Source: Chryseobacterium sp. BLS98
GTDB taxonomy: Bacteria; Bacteroidota; Bacteroidia; Flavobacteriales; Weeksellaceae
DNA length: 64,000 nucleotides
Direction: 5' to 3'
Assembly: GCF_001045445.1 (NCBI RefSeq)
Contig: NZ_LFNF01000005.1
Span: forward strand, 1 to 64,000
Made by a program: the position numbers and the translations under genes. The notes beneath the pieces are model-generated. The model ran no database searches, was not told the DNA's origin, and was given only the letters and a program-made list of their open reading frames with translations. This document shows, piece after piece, positions 26,082 to 35,653 of this stretch; position 1 is the stretch's first letter; every line of letters starts with the position of its first letter.

Positions 26082-27179
26082 ATGAAAATTGCCTTCGATG
26101 CAAAACGTTTTTTTCACAATACATCCGGCTTGGGCAATTATTCCAGGGATCTTATCAGGATACTTTCTCAGTATTATCCTGAAAACGAATACCTGCTGCT
26201 GAATAAAAACAGTTCAGAAAGAGGCAGAGAAATTCTGGAAAAAACCAATGTAAAATTTGTGCCAACCTCTAAAGGAAACCTTTCCCGACAGCTTAAAATG
26301 GGAAAAGATGCCCAGAAAGCAGGCGCAAATGTATTTCATGGTCTTTCCGGTGAGCTTCCTCTAAAATGGGGGAAAGAGCCTATCAAAAAAATTGTGACCA
26401 TTCATGATCTGATCTTCATGAGGTATCCGCAGTATTATTCTTTTTTTGACCGGAAAATTCACTTGTGGAAATTCAAAAAAGCAGCTATTACTGCTGATAA
26501 AATCATTGCCATTTCGGAACAGACCAAAAGAGATATTATTACTTATCTGAAAGTTCCCGAAAGTAAAATAGAAGTTATTTACCAGGGCTGTCACAAAGCA
26601 TTTAAAGAACAGCAGCCTGATGATGTGATCCAGGCTGTAAAAGAGAAATTCAGCCTTCCGAAACGTTATATTTTAAACGTCGGAACCATTGAAGAAAGAA
26701 AAAACCTTTTAAATATAGTTAGAGGGATCAGCGAAACTGAAATTCCTTTGGTGGTAGTGGGAAGAAAGACAAACTATTACAAAAAAGTAGAAGCTTTTAT
26801 CAAAAAAAATAAAATGGAAAAACAGGTGCTTTTCCTTGAAGGAGTTTCCATGGAAGAGTTGGCTGTCATCTACAAACTGGCAGATGTTTTTGTGTATCCG
26901 AGCTTTTTTGAAGGTTTTGGAATTCCGGTAATAGAAGCACTTTTCTCAAAAACAGCAACCATTACCAGCAATACGAGCTGTCTGCCGGAAGCGGGTGGAA
27001 AAGACTCTGTTTATATTGATCCCGGCAATTACGTTGATATCGGAGCTAAAATCAAATTCCTCTGGGAAAACGAATCTGAAAGGAAACGTCGTGCAGAAAA
27101 GAGTTTTGAGTTTGTTCAGAAATTTAATGACGAACCTATTGCAGCACAATTAATGGAGCTCTACAAAAAAAATCTGTAA
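26082..27179 (+). CDS. Glycosyltransferase family 4 (GT-B)
   Basis: The 365-aa product has the GT-B layout. The N-terminal acceptor domain carries the Gly-rich 'SGLGNYSRDLIRIL' near residue 13. The nucleotide-sugar domain has 'LNVGTIEERKNLLNIVRGI' and the EX7E motif in 'PSFFEGFGIPVIEALFSKTATITSNTSCLPEAGG'. GT4 enzymes retain the anomeric configuration and often work in surface polysaccharide synthesis; donor and acceptor cannot be read here. The gene stands alone. The his promoter begins 6 bp after its stop. Confidence 0.88.
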   Translation: MKIAFDAKRFFHNTSGLGNYSRDLIRILSQYYPENEYLLLNKNSSERGREILEKTNVKFVPTSKGNLSRQLKMGKDAQKAGANVFHGLSGELPLKWGKEPIKKIVTIHDLIFMRYPQYYSFFDRKIHLWKFKKAAITADKIIAISEQTKRDIITYLKVPESKIEVIYQGCHKAFKEQQPDDVIQAVKEKFSLPKRYILNVGTIEERKNLLNIVRGISETEIPLVVVGRKTNYYKKVEAFIKKNKMEKQVLFLEGVSMEELAVIYKLADVFVYPSFFEGFGIPVIEALFSKTATITSNTSCLPEAGGKDSVYIDPGNYVDIGAKIKFLWENESERKRRAEKSFEFVQKFNDEPIAAQLMELYKKNL

Positions 27180-27185
27180 AAAAAC

Positions 27186-27215
27186 TTTGCAATTTAAAAA
27201 TAAGTCCTACATTTG
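27186..27215 (+). promoter_or_regulatory. his operon promoter
   Basis: TTTG (27186-27189) and TACATTTG (27208-27215) match the Bacteroidetes -33 TTTG and -7 TAnnTTTG with an 18-bp spacer. Transcription should start near 27220, giving a leader of about 12 bases before the hisL start codon. Confidence 0.85.
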
Positions 27216-27232
27216 TACCACAATTCAAAACA

Positions 27233-27283
27233 ATGAAACCTAATTTTTTAACACTTCATCATTACTATCATCATCTCTGCTAA
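27233..27283 (+). CDS. hisL: his operon leader peptide
   Basis: A 16-codon frame reads MKPNFLTLHHYYHHLC and stops at TAA 27281. Four of six successive codons are His (CAT CAT TAC TAT CAT CAT), the pattern of a ribosome-stalling leader. It sits between a consensus promoter and an attenuator and precedes hisG by 149 bp. This is seen directly; control by His-tRNA charging follows from the general leader-peptide mechanism. Confidence 0.92.
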   Translation: MKPNFLTLHHYYHHLC

Positions 27284-27359
27284 GACGGAATTGATTGATA
27301 TAAACATGTGTTAAAATCAAAATAATTAAAAACCGTCTGAGTAAATAGACGGTTTTTTT
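27283..27359 (+). promoter_or_regulatory. his transcription attenuator with competing antiterminator
   Basis: The terminator stem AAAACCGTCT / AGACGGTTTT (27329-27338 and 27347-27356) is followed by T residues to 27359. A second AGACGG at 27283-27288, beginning in the hisL stop codon, can pair with CCGTCT (27333-27338) and would block the terminator. A ribosome that reaches the hisL stop would cover the first AGACGG, so the terminator forms. A ribosome stalled at the His codons would leave it free, so the operon is read through. Confidence 0.88.
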
Positions 27360-27432
27360 GTTTCCCGAATTCTTCCTGGAAATCTTCAACAGATCAGTTT
27401 TTATTTGCTCAGATTTATCTTAAAATAATACA

Positions 27433-28290
27433 ATGAGTAAATTAAAAATTGCGATTCAGAAAAGCGGCAGGCTTTACGAAGACTCCTTACAGCTCCTCAA
27501 AGACTGCGGTATTTTCGTCAACAACGGTAAAGACCAGCTCAAGGTTTCCGTAGATAATTTCCCGATGGAGATCATGTACCTTAGAAACTCAGATATTCCG
27601 CAGTATCTCGAAGATGGTGTAGTGGATATTGCTATCGTAGGAGAAAATCTTTTAGAAGAAAAAAAGAAAAATATCCGGATTGTCGAAAAGCTCGGATTTT
27701 CAAAATGCCGTGTTTCCTTAGCCGTTCCCAAAGAAGTCGACACTGACGATCTTTCTTACTTTCAGGGTAAAAAGATTGCCACTTCCTATCCCAACACCCT
27801 TAGAAATTTCCTTGATAAAAAAGGTATCGTTTCCGATATCCACATTATTTCCGGATCTGTTGAAATTGCTCCGAATATCGGCCTTGCAGACGGAATCTGT
27901 GATATTGTAAGCTCTGGAAGCACTTTATTTAAAAACGGGCTGAGAGAAACGGTTACCATTCTTAAATCAGAAGCAGTCCTGGCAAAAACATTTGTGCTCG
28001 ATGCTCAGAAGGAAGCTATTCTGGATAAATTTCTGTTCAGAATCAAGTCTGTTCTGAAAGCAAAAAACTCAAAATATATCCTGATGAATGTTCCTGATGA
28101 AAAGATCAGCGCGATTGCTTCAGTGCTCCCGGTACTGAAAAGCCCTACGGTTATTCCTTTGGCCGAAAAAGGGTGGAGCAGCATTCATTCCGTAATTGAT
28201 GAAGTAAGATTTTGGGACGTCATTGATGAACTGAAAGAAAACGGGGCGCAGGATATACTCATTATTCCAATCGATAAAATGGTGATTTAA
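27433..28290 (+). CDS. hisG: ATP phosphoribosyltransferase, long form
   Basis: The 285-aa product is the long HisG type with a C-terminal ACT-like regulatory domain (about 210-285: 'KYILMNVPDEKISAIASVLPVLKSPTVIPLAEKGWSSIHSVI'), so no HisZ partner is needed. The N-terminal catalytic part has 'LKIAIQKSGRLYEDS' and the PRPP-binding 'GICDIVSSGSTLFKNGL'. It makes phosphoribosyl-ATP from ATP and PRPP, the first step of histidine synthesis, and is normally inhibited by histidine. It is the first structural gene after the attenuator, 2 bp before hisD. Confidence 0.96.
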   Translation: MSKLKIAIQKSGRLYEDSLQLLKDCGIFVNNGKDQLKVSVDNFPMEIMYLRNSDIPQYLEDGVVDIAIVGENLLEEKKKNIRIVEKLGFSKCRVSLAVPKEVDTDDLSYFQGKKIATSYPNTLRNFLDKKGIVSDIHIISGSVEIAPNIGLADGICDIVSSGSTLFKNGLRETVTILKSEAVLAKTFVLDAQKEAILDKFLFRIKSVLKAKNSKYILMNVPDEKISAIASVLPVLKSPTVIPLAEKGWSSIHSVIDEVRFWDVIDELKENGAQDILIIPIDKMVI

Positions 28291-28292
28291 TT

Positions 28293-29567
28293 ATGAAAAT
28301 ATACAGATATCCAGAACAGAATGCATGGCCGGATCTAGTAAAACGCCCTGTAATTGAGCAGGAAGAAATATCCGGACTGATCAGGAAAATATTTGATGCT
28401 GTTGAAGAACAGGGAGACAGTGCTCTTATTGAGTTCAATAAAAAATTTGATAAAGCACTAACACCACAAATTGCAGTTACAGAGCAAGAATTGGAGAATG
28501 CGGTAGATAAAATTTCTGAAGATTTAAAAAAAGCCATTAAACAGGCCAAAGAAAATATTGCAAAATTTCACAGTGCACAACTAGCAGAAACAGAAAAAAT
28601 AGAAACTGTAAAAGGAGTAATCTGCTGGAGAGAAAACCGGGCCATTGAAAAAGTGGGGATCTACATTCCGGGTGGGACTGCCCCTTTATTTTCGACAGTG
28701 CTGATGCTCGCTGTACCTGCAAATTTGGCGGGATGTCAGGAGATTATCCTTTGCACGCCACCGGACAGCAGCGGTAATATTAATCCTGCCATCCTGTTTA
28801 CGGCGAAGCTTTGCGGGATCACAAAAGTTTTTAAAACCGGAGGTGCACAGGCCGTCGCAGCCATGAGTATTGGAACAGAAAGCATTCCAAAGGTGTATAA
28901 AATTTTTGGACCCGGTAATCAGTATGTTGTTGCAGCCAAAGAATATGCACAGCGTTATGGCGTTGCGATTGATATGCCTGCAGGTCCCAGTGAAGTTCTC
29001 GTTATTGCAGACAGCCAGGCCGTTCCTGAATTCTGTGCAGCAGATCTTCTCTCACAGGCAGAGCACGGAAGCGACAGCCAGGTGGTTTTTATTACCACAG
29101 ATTTCAAAATTTTCAGTGAAACCATTGAAGCTGTTGAAAAACAGGTGAAAAAGCTGCCAAGAAATGAAATAGCCTGCAAGGCTTTGGATCACAGTGTTTT
29201 TGTTTTGATGAATTCTGTAGAAGAAGCTTTGGAATTCAGCAATTTATATGCTCCGGAACATCTTATTCTCGCATTGGAAGATTTTGAACGGTATATTCCA
29301 ATGATACAAAACGCAGGGTCGGTTTTCTTAGGTAATTATTCCTGCGAAAGTGCCGGAGATTACGCCAGCGGAACCAATCATACTTTGCCTACCAATGCTT
29401 ATGCAAGGAATTACAGCGGCGTTTCTCTCGACAGCTTTGTTAAGAAAATTACCTTCCAGCACCTTTCCAGAGAAGGTTTGAAAAAAATAGGAAAAACAAT
29501 AGAAGTAATGGCAGAGGCAGAAGGTCTTATTGCCCATAAAAATGCAGTGTCTATCAGATTAAAATAA
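28293..29567 (+). CDS. hisD: Histidinol dehydrogenase
   Basis: The 424-aa product has the normal family length. It shows 'VGIYIPGGTAPLFSTVLMLAVPA', the signature 'GPGNQYVVAAKEYA...IDMPAGPSEVLVIAD', zinc/catalytic residues in 'LSQAEHGSDSQ' and 'APEHLIL', and 'SAGDYASGTNHTLPT'. It oxidises histidinol to histidine in two NAD-dependent steps. It is placed 2 bp after hisG and 4 bp before hisC. Confidence 0.96.
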   Translation: MKIYRYPEQNAWPDLVKRPVIEQEEISGLIRKIFDAVEEQGDSALIEFNKKFDKALTPQIAVTEQELENAVDKISEDLKKAIKQAKENIAKFHSAQLAETEKIETVKGVICWRENRAIEKVGIYIPGGTAPLFSTVLMLAVPANLAGCQEIILCTPPDSSGNINPAILFTAKLCGITKVFKTGGAQAVAAMSIGTESIPKVYKIFGPGNQYVVAAKEYAQRYGVAIDMPAGPSEVLVIADSQAVPEFCAADLLSQAEHGSDSQVVFITTDFKIFSETIEAVEKQVKKLPRNEIACKALDHSVFVLMNSVEEALEFSNLYAPEHLILALEDFERYIPMIQNAGSVFLGNYSCESAGDYASGTNHTLPTNAYARNYSGVSLDSFVKKITFQHLSREGLKKIGKTIEVMAEAEGLIAHKNAVSIRLK

Positions 29568-29571
29568 TATA

Positions 29572-30603
29572 ATGAAAGAATTTAACCTCAATAATTTAGT
29601 TAGAAAAAATATCCTCAACTTACAGCCTTATATCAGTTTCAGAGATAACAATGAATTTAATGCCCCGGTTCTTCTGGATGCCAATGAATGTCCGTTCGGG
29701 GAATTCAACAGATATCCGGATTCAACCCAGAAAAAGCTTAAAAATAAATTATCAGGGCTTAAAAAGGTAACTTCCTCACAGATTGCTTTGGGAAATGGCA
29801 GCGATGAATTGATTGATCTGATTATAAAAATCTTTTGTGAGCCTAAAAAAGACACCATTCTGATGATGAATCCTTCATTTGCCATGTACGCTTTTTACGC
29901 AGCAGTGAATGAAAATGAAGTTGTAAAATTAAATCTAGATGAAAACTTTGAAATAATAAAAGATGACTTTTTAAAGATATCCCAGGAACGCGACATTAAA
30001 GTTTTTTTCCTTTGTTCTCCCAATAATCCGACAGGAAACAGCGTAAAAGATATTGAGTTTTTTGTTCAGAATTTTAACGGAATTGTTGTTATAGATGAAG
30101 CTTACATTGAATTTTCAGGAAACGGATCGGCAATTGAACTTCTGGATAAGTATCCTAACCTGATTGTACTGCAGACTTTTTCTAAAGCCTGGGGAACGGC
30201 AGGAGCCAGGGTAGGTGCTGCTTATGCTTCTGAAGAAATCATCCGTTTTATCAATACGGTGAAGGCTCCTTATAACGTTAATTCTTTAAGCCAGGAGCAT
30301 ATTCTAAACCTTTTGGATGATAAAGATAAGCTTAAAGGAAATGTTGACAGTATTTTGCAGGAAAGAGCCTGGCTGGAAGAAGAATTTAAAAATATGAAAT
30401 GCATCATCAAAGTATTCCCGACCGATGCCAATTTCTTCCTGATCAAAGTCAATAATGCCCAGACTGTCTATCAGAAAATGCTGGAAAAGGAAATTCTGAC
30501 CAGCCAAAGATCGCCTGCAATTCAGGATTGCATAAGGATCAATGTAGGAAGCCGTGAAGAAAACGAAAAATTAATCAATGTTTTAAAAGCAATTGCATCA
30601 TGA
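29572..30603 (+). CDS. hisC: Histidinol-phosphate aminotransferase
   Basis: The 343-aa product is a class I/II PLP aminotransferase with '[17 protein letters not shown]', '[12 protein letters not shown]', 'SPNNPTGN', '[12 protein letters not shown]' and the PLP lysine Lys205 in [14 protein letters not shown]. It converts imidazole-acetol phosphate and glutamate to histidinol phosphate. Its last four bases overlap the hisB start (ATGA). Confidence 0.96.
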   Translation: MKEFNLNNLVRKNILNLQPYISFRDNNEFNAPVLLDANECPFGEFNRYPDSTQKKLKNKLSGLKKVTSSQIALGNGSDELIDLIIKIFCEPKKDTILMMNPSFAMYAFYAAVNENEVVKLNLDENFEIIKDDFLKISQERDIKVFFLCSPNNPTGNSVKDIEFFVQNFNGIVVIDEAYIEFSGNGSAIELLDKYPNLIVLQTFSKAWGTAGARVGAAYASEEIIRFINTVKAPYNVNSLSQEHILNLLDDKDKLKGNVDSILQERAWLEEEFKNMKCIIKVFPTDANFFLIKVNNAQTVYQKMLEKEILTSQRSPAIQDCIRINVGSREENEKLINVLKAIAS

Positions 30604-31694
30604 AAAAAGTACTCTTTATAGACCGTGACGGAACCCTTATTATAGAACCGCCCGAAGATTTTCAGATAGATTCGCTGGAAAAACTTGAGTTTTATCCGGG
30701 AGTTTTCCAAAACCTTTCCCAAATTGCCAGAGAAATGGATTACGAGCTGGTAATGGTCACCAATCAGGATGGTTTAGGGACGGATAGTTTTCCTTTTGAA
30801 GATTTTATAAAACCCCAGGAGAAAATGCTGAAAACCTTTGAAAACGAAGGAATCATTTTCAGTGATATCCTGATTGACAAAAGTTTTGAGCATGAAAACC
30901 TTCCTACCAGAAAACCGGGAATCGGGATGCTTTCAAAATACATCTACGGAAATTATGATCTTGAAAATTCCTATGTAATCGGTGATCGAAATACAGATGT
31001 TCAACTTGCTGAAAATTTGGGGACTAAAGCTATTTTTATCAATGAAAGCTTTAATGAAAAAGCAGCTCTTAGTACAACAGACTGGTCTGAAATCTACCTT
31101 TTTTTAAAACAGGAATCCAGAAAGGCAAAGGTCTACAGAAAAACCAACGAGACAGAAATAGACATTGAAATAGACCTGAAAGGAAAAGGAGCTGCAGAAA
31201 TTTCTACCGGCCTTCATTTTTTCGATCACATGCTGGACCAGATTGCAAGACACGGAAATTTAGATCTTAAAATCAAAGTGAACGGAGATCTCAACGTAGA
31301 TGAGCACCACACGATTGAAGATACCGGAATTGCTTTAGGGGAGGCCTTTTCAAAAGCTTTGGGAAATAAAAAAGGAATTGAAAGATATGGATTTCTGCTT
31401 CCGATGGACGACTGTCTGGCTCAGGCTGCCATTGATTTCGGAGGCAGACCCTGGATCGTTTGGGATGTTGATTTCAAAAGAGAAAAAATCGGGGATGTTC
31501 CTACAGAAATGTTTTTTCACTTTTTCAAATCATTTACAGATTCATCAAAATCCAATCTGAACATCAAAGCGGAAGGTACTAACGAGCATCACAAGATTGA
31601 GTCTGTCTTCAAAGCATTTGCAAAAGCTGTTAAAATGGCGGTTAATCAGTCGGACAGCAGTTTTAATTTACCATCAACCAAAGGAAGCCTATAA
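30600..31694 (+). CDS. hisB: Bifunctional histidinol-phosphatase / imidazoleglycerol-phosphate dehydratase
   Basis: The 364-aa fusion has a HAD phosphatase N-terminus (about 1-165, nucleophile motif FIDRDGTLI, later '[17 protein letters not shown]'). Its C-terminal IGP dehydratase (about 175-364) has the metal-binding histidine motifs '[16 protein letters not shown]', '[10 protein letters not shown]' and 'TNEHHKIE'. It carries out steps 6 and 8 of histidine synthesis. Start overlaps hisC by 4 bp. Confidence 0.96.
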   Translation: MKKVLFIDRDGTLIIEPPEDFQIDSLEKLEFYPGVFQNLSQIAREMDYELVMVTNQDGLGTDSFPFEDFIKPQEKMLKTFENEGIIFSDILIDKSFEHENLPTRKPGIGMLSKYIYGNYDLENSYVIGDRNTDVQLAENLGTKAIFINESFNEKAALSTTDWSEIYLFLKQESRKAKVYRKTNETEIDIEIDLKGKGAAEISTGLHFFDHMLDQIARHGNLDLKIKVNGDLNVDEHHTIEDTGIALGEAFSKALGNKKGIERYGFLLPMDDCLAQAAIDFGGRPWIVWDVDFKREKIGDVPTEMFFHFFKSFTDSSKSNLNIKAEGTNEHHKIESVFKAFAKAVKMAVNQSDSSFNLPSTKGSL

Positions 31695-31695
31695 T

Positions 31696-32274
31696 ATGAT
31701 CGCATTGATAAAATACAACGGAGGAAATGTAAGTTCGGTCCAGAATGCTTTGGCAAGACTTAATATTGATTCCATCATTACGGATGATCCCGAGCTGATT
31801 ATAAAAGCTGATAAAGTAATATTTCCGGGGGTGGGAGAAGCTTCATCAACGATGAAAGTACTTGAAGAAAAGGGGCTTAATACGCTAATTCCCAGTCTGA
31901 AGCAACCGGTTTTAGGAATTTGCCTCGGAATGCAGCTGATGTGTGGCAATAATGAAGAAGGGAATACAAAAGGAATGGGAATTTTTGATGTAGATGTCAA
32001 GCAGTTTCCACCGGAAGACCTTGTTCCGCATATGGGATGGAATACCGTTTCAGCCCTTAAATCACCTCTTTTTTCAGGGATTAAGGAGAATAGTGATGTT
32101 TATTTTGTCCACAGCTATTATTGCGGATTGTCGAAGTCTACGGTATCAGTATGCGATTATATTCTTCCGTTCAGTGCTTCGCTTCAGAAAGATAATTTCT
32201 TTGCAGTACAGTTTCACCCTGAAAAATCGGGACTGACAGGCAGCAAAATATTAGAAAACTTTATAAAACTATAA
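31696..32274 (+). CDS. hisH: Imidazole glycerol phosphate synthase, glutamine amidotransferase subunit
   Basis: The 192-aa product starts at ATG 31696 (MIALIKYNGGNVSSV); a 33-codon in-frame extension lies inside hisB and is rejected. It is a class I amidotransferase with the nucleophile in 'VLGICLGMQLM', the oxyanion region 'PHMGWN' and the His-Glu pair in 'FHPEKSG'. It supplies ammonia to HisF. It begins one base after the hisB stop codon. Confidence 0.95.
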   Translation: MIALIKYNGGNVSSVQNALARLNIDSIITDDPELIIKADKVIFPGVGEASSTMKVLEEKGLNTLIPSLKQPVLGICLGMQLMCGNNEEGNTKGMGIFDVDVKQFPPEDLVPHMGWNTVSALKSPLFSGIKENSDVYFVHSYYCGLSKSTVSVCDYILPFSASLQKDNFFAVQFHPEKSGLTGSKILENFIKL

Positions 32275-32277
32275 GTG

Positions 32278-33000
32278 ATGAAGATTATTCCAGCGATTGA
32301 TATCATTGACGGAAAATGTGTCCGTCTGTCAAAAGGTGATTATTCTACCCAAAAAATATACAGCGAAAATCCCGTGGAGATCGCTAAAGAATTCGAAAGT
32401 TTCGGAATCCGGTTTCTTCATCTTGTAGACCTGGACGGTGCTAAGTCTAAACATATTGTGAATCAAAAAGTTCTTGAAAGTATAGCCAGGGAAACTTCGC
32501 TTCATATTGATTTTGGAGGTGGATTAAAAGCAAGGAATGATATAGATACAGCCTTTAATTCGGGAGCAAAACAGATCACGTTGGGAAGCATTGCGGTACA
32601 GGACCCGGAATTCTGTTTAAAAATGGTTCAAAAATATGGCAATGACAGGATTATTTTAGGGGCAGACTGTGAAAACAGGAAGATCAAAACATCCGGATGG
32701 CTGGAAGAAAGCAACCTGGATATTATAGATTTTATTCTTCAGTATCAGGAAAAAGGCATCAGCCAGACCATATGCACAGATATTTCCAAAGATGGAATGC
32801 TGAAAGGGCCATCCACAGATCTGTATAAAGAAATACTGGATAAAACTTCTGTAAAGCTTACGGCAAGCGGCGGTATTTCATGCATTGAAGACGTATACAG
32901 GATGAAAGAAATCGGATGTTCAGGAACTATCATCGGAAAAGCCATTTATGAGGGAAAAATAAGTTTACAACAACTTCAGAAATTTATTGAAAATGCTTAA
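32278..33000 (+). CDS. hisA: ProFAR isomerase
   Basis: The 240-aa (beta/alpha)8 barrel starts at ATG 32278, 3 bp after hisH; a GTG at 32275 is an alternative. It has the first catalytic Asp in '[14 protein letters not shown]', two phosphate-binding halves ('[11 protein letters not shown]', '[10 protein letters not shown]', '[11 protein letters not shown]') and the second Asp region '[10 protein letters not shown]'. It isomerises ProFAR to PRFAR. Its end overlaps the hisF start by 8 bp. Confidence 0.95.
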   Translation: MKIIPAIDIIDGKCVRLSKGDYSTQKIYSENPVEIAKEFESFGIRFLHLVDLDGAKSKHIVNQKVLESIARETSLHIDFGGGLKARNDIDTAFNSGAKQITLGSIAVQDPEFCLKMVQKYGNDRIILGADCENRKIKTSGWLEESNLDIIDFILQYQEKGISQTICTDISKDGMLKGPSTDLYKEILDKTSVKLTASGGISCIEDVYRMKEIGCSGTIIGKAIYEGKISLQQLQKFIENA

Positions 33001-33745
33001 AAAAAGAATCATTCCATGTCTGGATATTAAAGACGGGACTACAGTAAAAGGAATCAATTTCGAAGGATTGCGAAATGCCGGAGATCCTGTAGAGCTGGCG
33101 GTAAAATACGAGCAGGAAGGTGCTGACGAACTGGTTTTTCTGGATATTACAGCAACTTTGGAAAACAGGAAGACCTTTGCAGATCTTGTAAAAGAAATAG
33201 CCCGGCAGCTCAGCATCCCGTTTACCGTTGGCGGTGGAATTTCCTCTGTGGAAGATGTCAGAAAACTTCTGGAAGCCGGGGCAGATAAGATCAGTATCAA
33301 TTCTTCTGCGGTTAAAAATCCACAGTTAATTCATGACCTTGCCAACGAATTTGGAAGCCAGTGTGTGGTTGTTGCTATTGACACCCGTTTTACAGACGGT
33401 TCTGATCTTGTCTATGTAAGAGGAGGAAAGCTTGCCACAAACCTGAATACAGTAGATTGGGCAAAAGAAGCATCATCGCTGGGAGCCGGAGAGATCCTGC
33501 TTACCTCAATGGATGGTGACGGAACAAAAAACGGATTTGATCTCCGCATTACGAAGTTGGTTTCGGAAGCCGTTTCTATTCCTGTGATTGCTTCAGGAGG
33601 AGCAGGAAGCGCAGATGATTTTATTAAAGTATTCAGTGAAACAAAAGCCACAGGAGCTTTGGCAGCCAGTATTTTCCATTTTAATGAAGTGCCTGTTCAA
33701 GAATTGAAACAACAATTAAAAATTCAAAAAATACCCGTACGATGA
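32993..33745 (+). CDS. hisF: Imidazole glycerol phosphate synthase, cyclase subunit
   Basis: The 250-aa barrel starts at ATG 32993 ([15 protein letters not shown]). It shows catalytic Asp in CLDIKDG, '[29 protein letters not shown]', the second Asp in '[12 protein letters not shown]', and phosphate site '[11 protein letters not shown]'. It closes the imidazole ring using ammonia from HisH and releases AICAR to purine synthesis. It overlaps hisA by 8 bp and hisIE by 4 bp. Confidence 0.96.
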   Translation: MLKKRIIPCLDIKDGTTVKGINFEGLRNAGDPVELAVKYEQEGADELVFLDITATLENRKTFADLVKEIARQLSIPFTVGGGISSVEDVRKLLEAGADKISINSSAVKNPQLIHDLANEFGSQCVVVAIDTRFTDGSDLVYVRGGKLATNLNTVDWAKEASSLGAGEILLTSMDGDGTKNGFDLRITKLVSEAVSIPVIASGGAGSADDFIKVFSETKATGALAASIFHFNEVPVQELKQQLKIQKIPVR

Positions 33746-34329
33746 AAATAGATTTTAATAAAGGCAACGGCCTTATCCCGGTAATTATTCAGGACAGCAG
33801 AACGCAGCAGGTACTCATGCTTGGGTATATGAACGAAGAGGCTTTTGAAAAGACAGAAAAGGATGGTATAGTCACCTTTTTCAGCCGTTCCAAAAACAGG
33901 CTTTGGACAAAAGGGGAAGAATCAGGTAATTTCCTGGCTGTAAAGAATATAAGTATAGATTGTGATCAGGACACCATTTTGATACAGGCTGTTCCTACAA
34001 ATACAGTCTGCCACACCGGAAGTTTCAGCTGCTTTGGTGAAAAGGAAAGCAAAGGTTTTCTCTATGAATTGGAAGCAAAAATTTCCGAAAGAATTGATAA
34101 GAAAGCGGAAGATTCATATACCTATTCCCTTTACCAGAGAGGAATCAATAAAATGGCTCAGAAAGTGGGAGAGGAAGCTGTAGAACTCGTAATTGAAGCT
34201 AAAGACAGCAATGATAATCTTTTTAAGAATGAAGCCGCAGATTTACTTTATCACTTTCTGATTCTGCTTAAAGCAAAAGGATTTACTATGGAAGATATTG
34301 AGGAAGTTCTTCTTAGCAGAGATAAATAA
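33742..34329 (+). CDS. hisIE: Bifunctional phosphoribosyl-AMP cyclohydrolase / phosphoribosyl-ATP pyrophosphohydrolase
   Basis: The 195-aa fusion has the HisI part (about 1-105: '[37 protein letters not shown]' and zinc ligands around 'IDCDQDTIL' and '[10 protein letters not shown]'). The HisE part (about 107-195) has '[14 protein letters not shown]' and '[13 protein letters not shown]'. It performs steps 2 and 3 of the pathway. It is the last gene of the operon and is followed by a terminator. Confidence 0.96.
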   Translation: MKIDFNKGNGLIPVIIQDSRTQQVLMLGYMNEEAFEKTEKDGIVTFFSRSKNRLWTKGEESGNFLAVKNISIDCDQDTILIQAVPTNTVCHTGSFSCFGEKESKGFLYELEAKISERIDKKAEDSYTYSLYQRGINKMAQKVGEEAVELVIEAKDSNDNLFKNEAADLLYHFLILLKAKGFTMEDIEEVLLSRDK

Positions 34330-34353
34330 GTATTATAAATTAAAGTGATTAAA

Positions 34354-34386
34354 AAAGCAGGAAGTAATTCTTCCTGCTTTATTTAT
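34354..34386 (+). terminator. his operon terminator
   Basis: The perfect 11-bp stem AAAGCAGGAAG / CTTCCTGCTTT (34354-34364 and 34370-34380) with a 5-nt loop runs into ATTTATTTT. It lies 24 bp after hisIE. Confidence 0.85.
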
Positions 34387-34402
34387 TTTGTAAATATTCA
34401 AA

Positions 34403-35590
34403 TTATCTTTCGATCAGGATTTTTCGTACAGCTTTCTGACCATCAGCTTGTATAATACCAATATAGGCCCCTTCAGCCAGCTTTGAAATATTAACAGCCT
34501 TCTCATTAGACGTTTTAAGAAGAGATTTCCCTGAAAGATCTGTAATCTCAAAGCTGAAATCTTTTTTTGTACTGGCCGGAAGCTCAATATTGATAGTGTC
34601 TTTGGAAGGATTAGGATAAATGGATACCGCCTCAAGAGACTGGGTGGAAGCAGTTTCTTTTGCTCCCAGTACAATAGAACTCGTAGAAGTGGCCACTGCA
34701 AAATGCTGCAAAGCTCCCACTGTTGCTTTACCTATTTTATAAATATAAACCGGATCTGTGTTTGCAAAAGTATCATCAGAAGAGTGTGGATAGGTACTTC
34801 TTATTCTTTCAAAAAAGCCTGTAATCACTTCACCTTTTCTTTCAAACGGTATATAATCTGTATCCTCTGCGGGATCTACAGCCGTCTGAAGAGGAGAGTA
34901 CAGGGCAGTACAGTTTCTCAGCTGCTGAGTTACCGCTGCTGAAGCTGCATTATTGCTTGTAGGCCCTGCCTGATCCTGATCACAGTAAACCGTATTGTTG
35001 TTATTGCCCATAACACCGCCTACCTGATCCAGATTAAATACCAGTTTGATATCCAAAACCCTTGTTCCGTTCTGATAAGCCACATTATTGACGTAATGGG
35101 TACTTCCTCTCAATCCCTGCTCCTCACCGGAGAAATGGATAAACTTAATGGAATACTCCGTAGGCACATTTCTTAAAATTCTTGCAGCCTCTAAAATAAT
35201 AGAAGTCCCGCTTCCGTTATCATTGACTCCCGGACCGTAAATACTGTCAAAATGCCCGCAGATAATTACATATTTATTAGGATAAACAGTTCCCGTTTTG
35301 GTAATCACCAGGTTTTTGGAACTTGTACTTCCAAATGTAAAAGGATCCTCCACAATCTGGCTGGCAGAATAGCCGTAAGAAATATACTTATTTTTGATCC
35401 ATGCCAATGCGTCGGCATTCTTTACGGAACCGGTTGTTTTAATACCAAGATTGGAAAACTGCTGTAAGTTCGTTGTGATATTAGTCTGGGAAACCAGATT
35501 GGCCCTGTCATGATAAGCCTGGATAAAAGTCTGGGCTTTACCGCTGAATGCTGCAAAACAGACAGCCAGCATTACGATTGTTTTTTTCAT
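34403..35590 (-). CDS. Secreted M28 aminopeptidase with T9SS domain (paralogue 1)
   Basis: The 395-aa product has a signal peptide (cleaved near GKAQT) and an M28 zinc peptidase domain (about 90-295). Metal and catalytic residues are in 'ICGHFDS', 'NDNGSGTS', 'FSGEEQGLRGS', 'NLDQVGG' and 'HSSDDTF'. The C-terminal T9SS type A domain starts at 'VSIYPNPSKDTINIELP' and ends in ILIER. M28 members remove N-terminal residues from peptides. It is the most divergent of three tandem copies (Cys pattern and His in place of Glu near 'PHSSDD'). Confidence 0.92.
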   Translation of the reverse strand: MKKTIVMLAVCFAAFSGKAQTFIQAYHDRANLVSQTNITTNLQQFSNLGIKTTGSVKNADALAWIKNKYISYGYSASQIVEDPFTFGSTSSKNLVITKTGTVYPNKYVIICGHFDSIYGPGVNDNGSGTSIILEAARILRNVPTEYSIKFIHFSGEEQGLRGSTHYVNNVAYQNGTRVLDIKLVFNLDQVGGVMGNNNNTVYCDQDQAGPTSNNAASAAVTQQLRNCTALYSPLQTAVDPAEDTDYIPFERKGEVITGFFERIRSTYPHSSDDTFANTDPVYIYKIGKATVGALQHFAVATSTSSIVLGAKETASTQSLEAVSIYPNPSKDTINIELPASTKKDFSFEITDLSGKSLLKTSNEKAVNISKLAEGAYIGIIQADGQKAVRKILIER

Positions 35591-35653
35591 TTTAATTATT
35601 TTATGATGGTGGTGTGATTGAAGAGTGTTATTTACCTTAATTAATTATTTAAA

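Noticed and set aside
31597..31695. N-terminal 33-codon extension of hisH
   Set aside because: It lies wholly inside hisB and the family starts at MIALIKYNGG.
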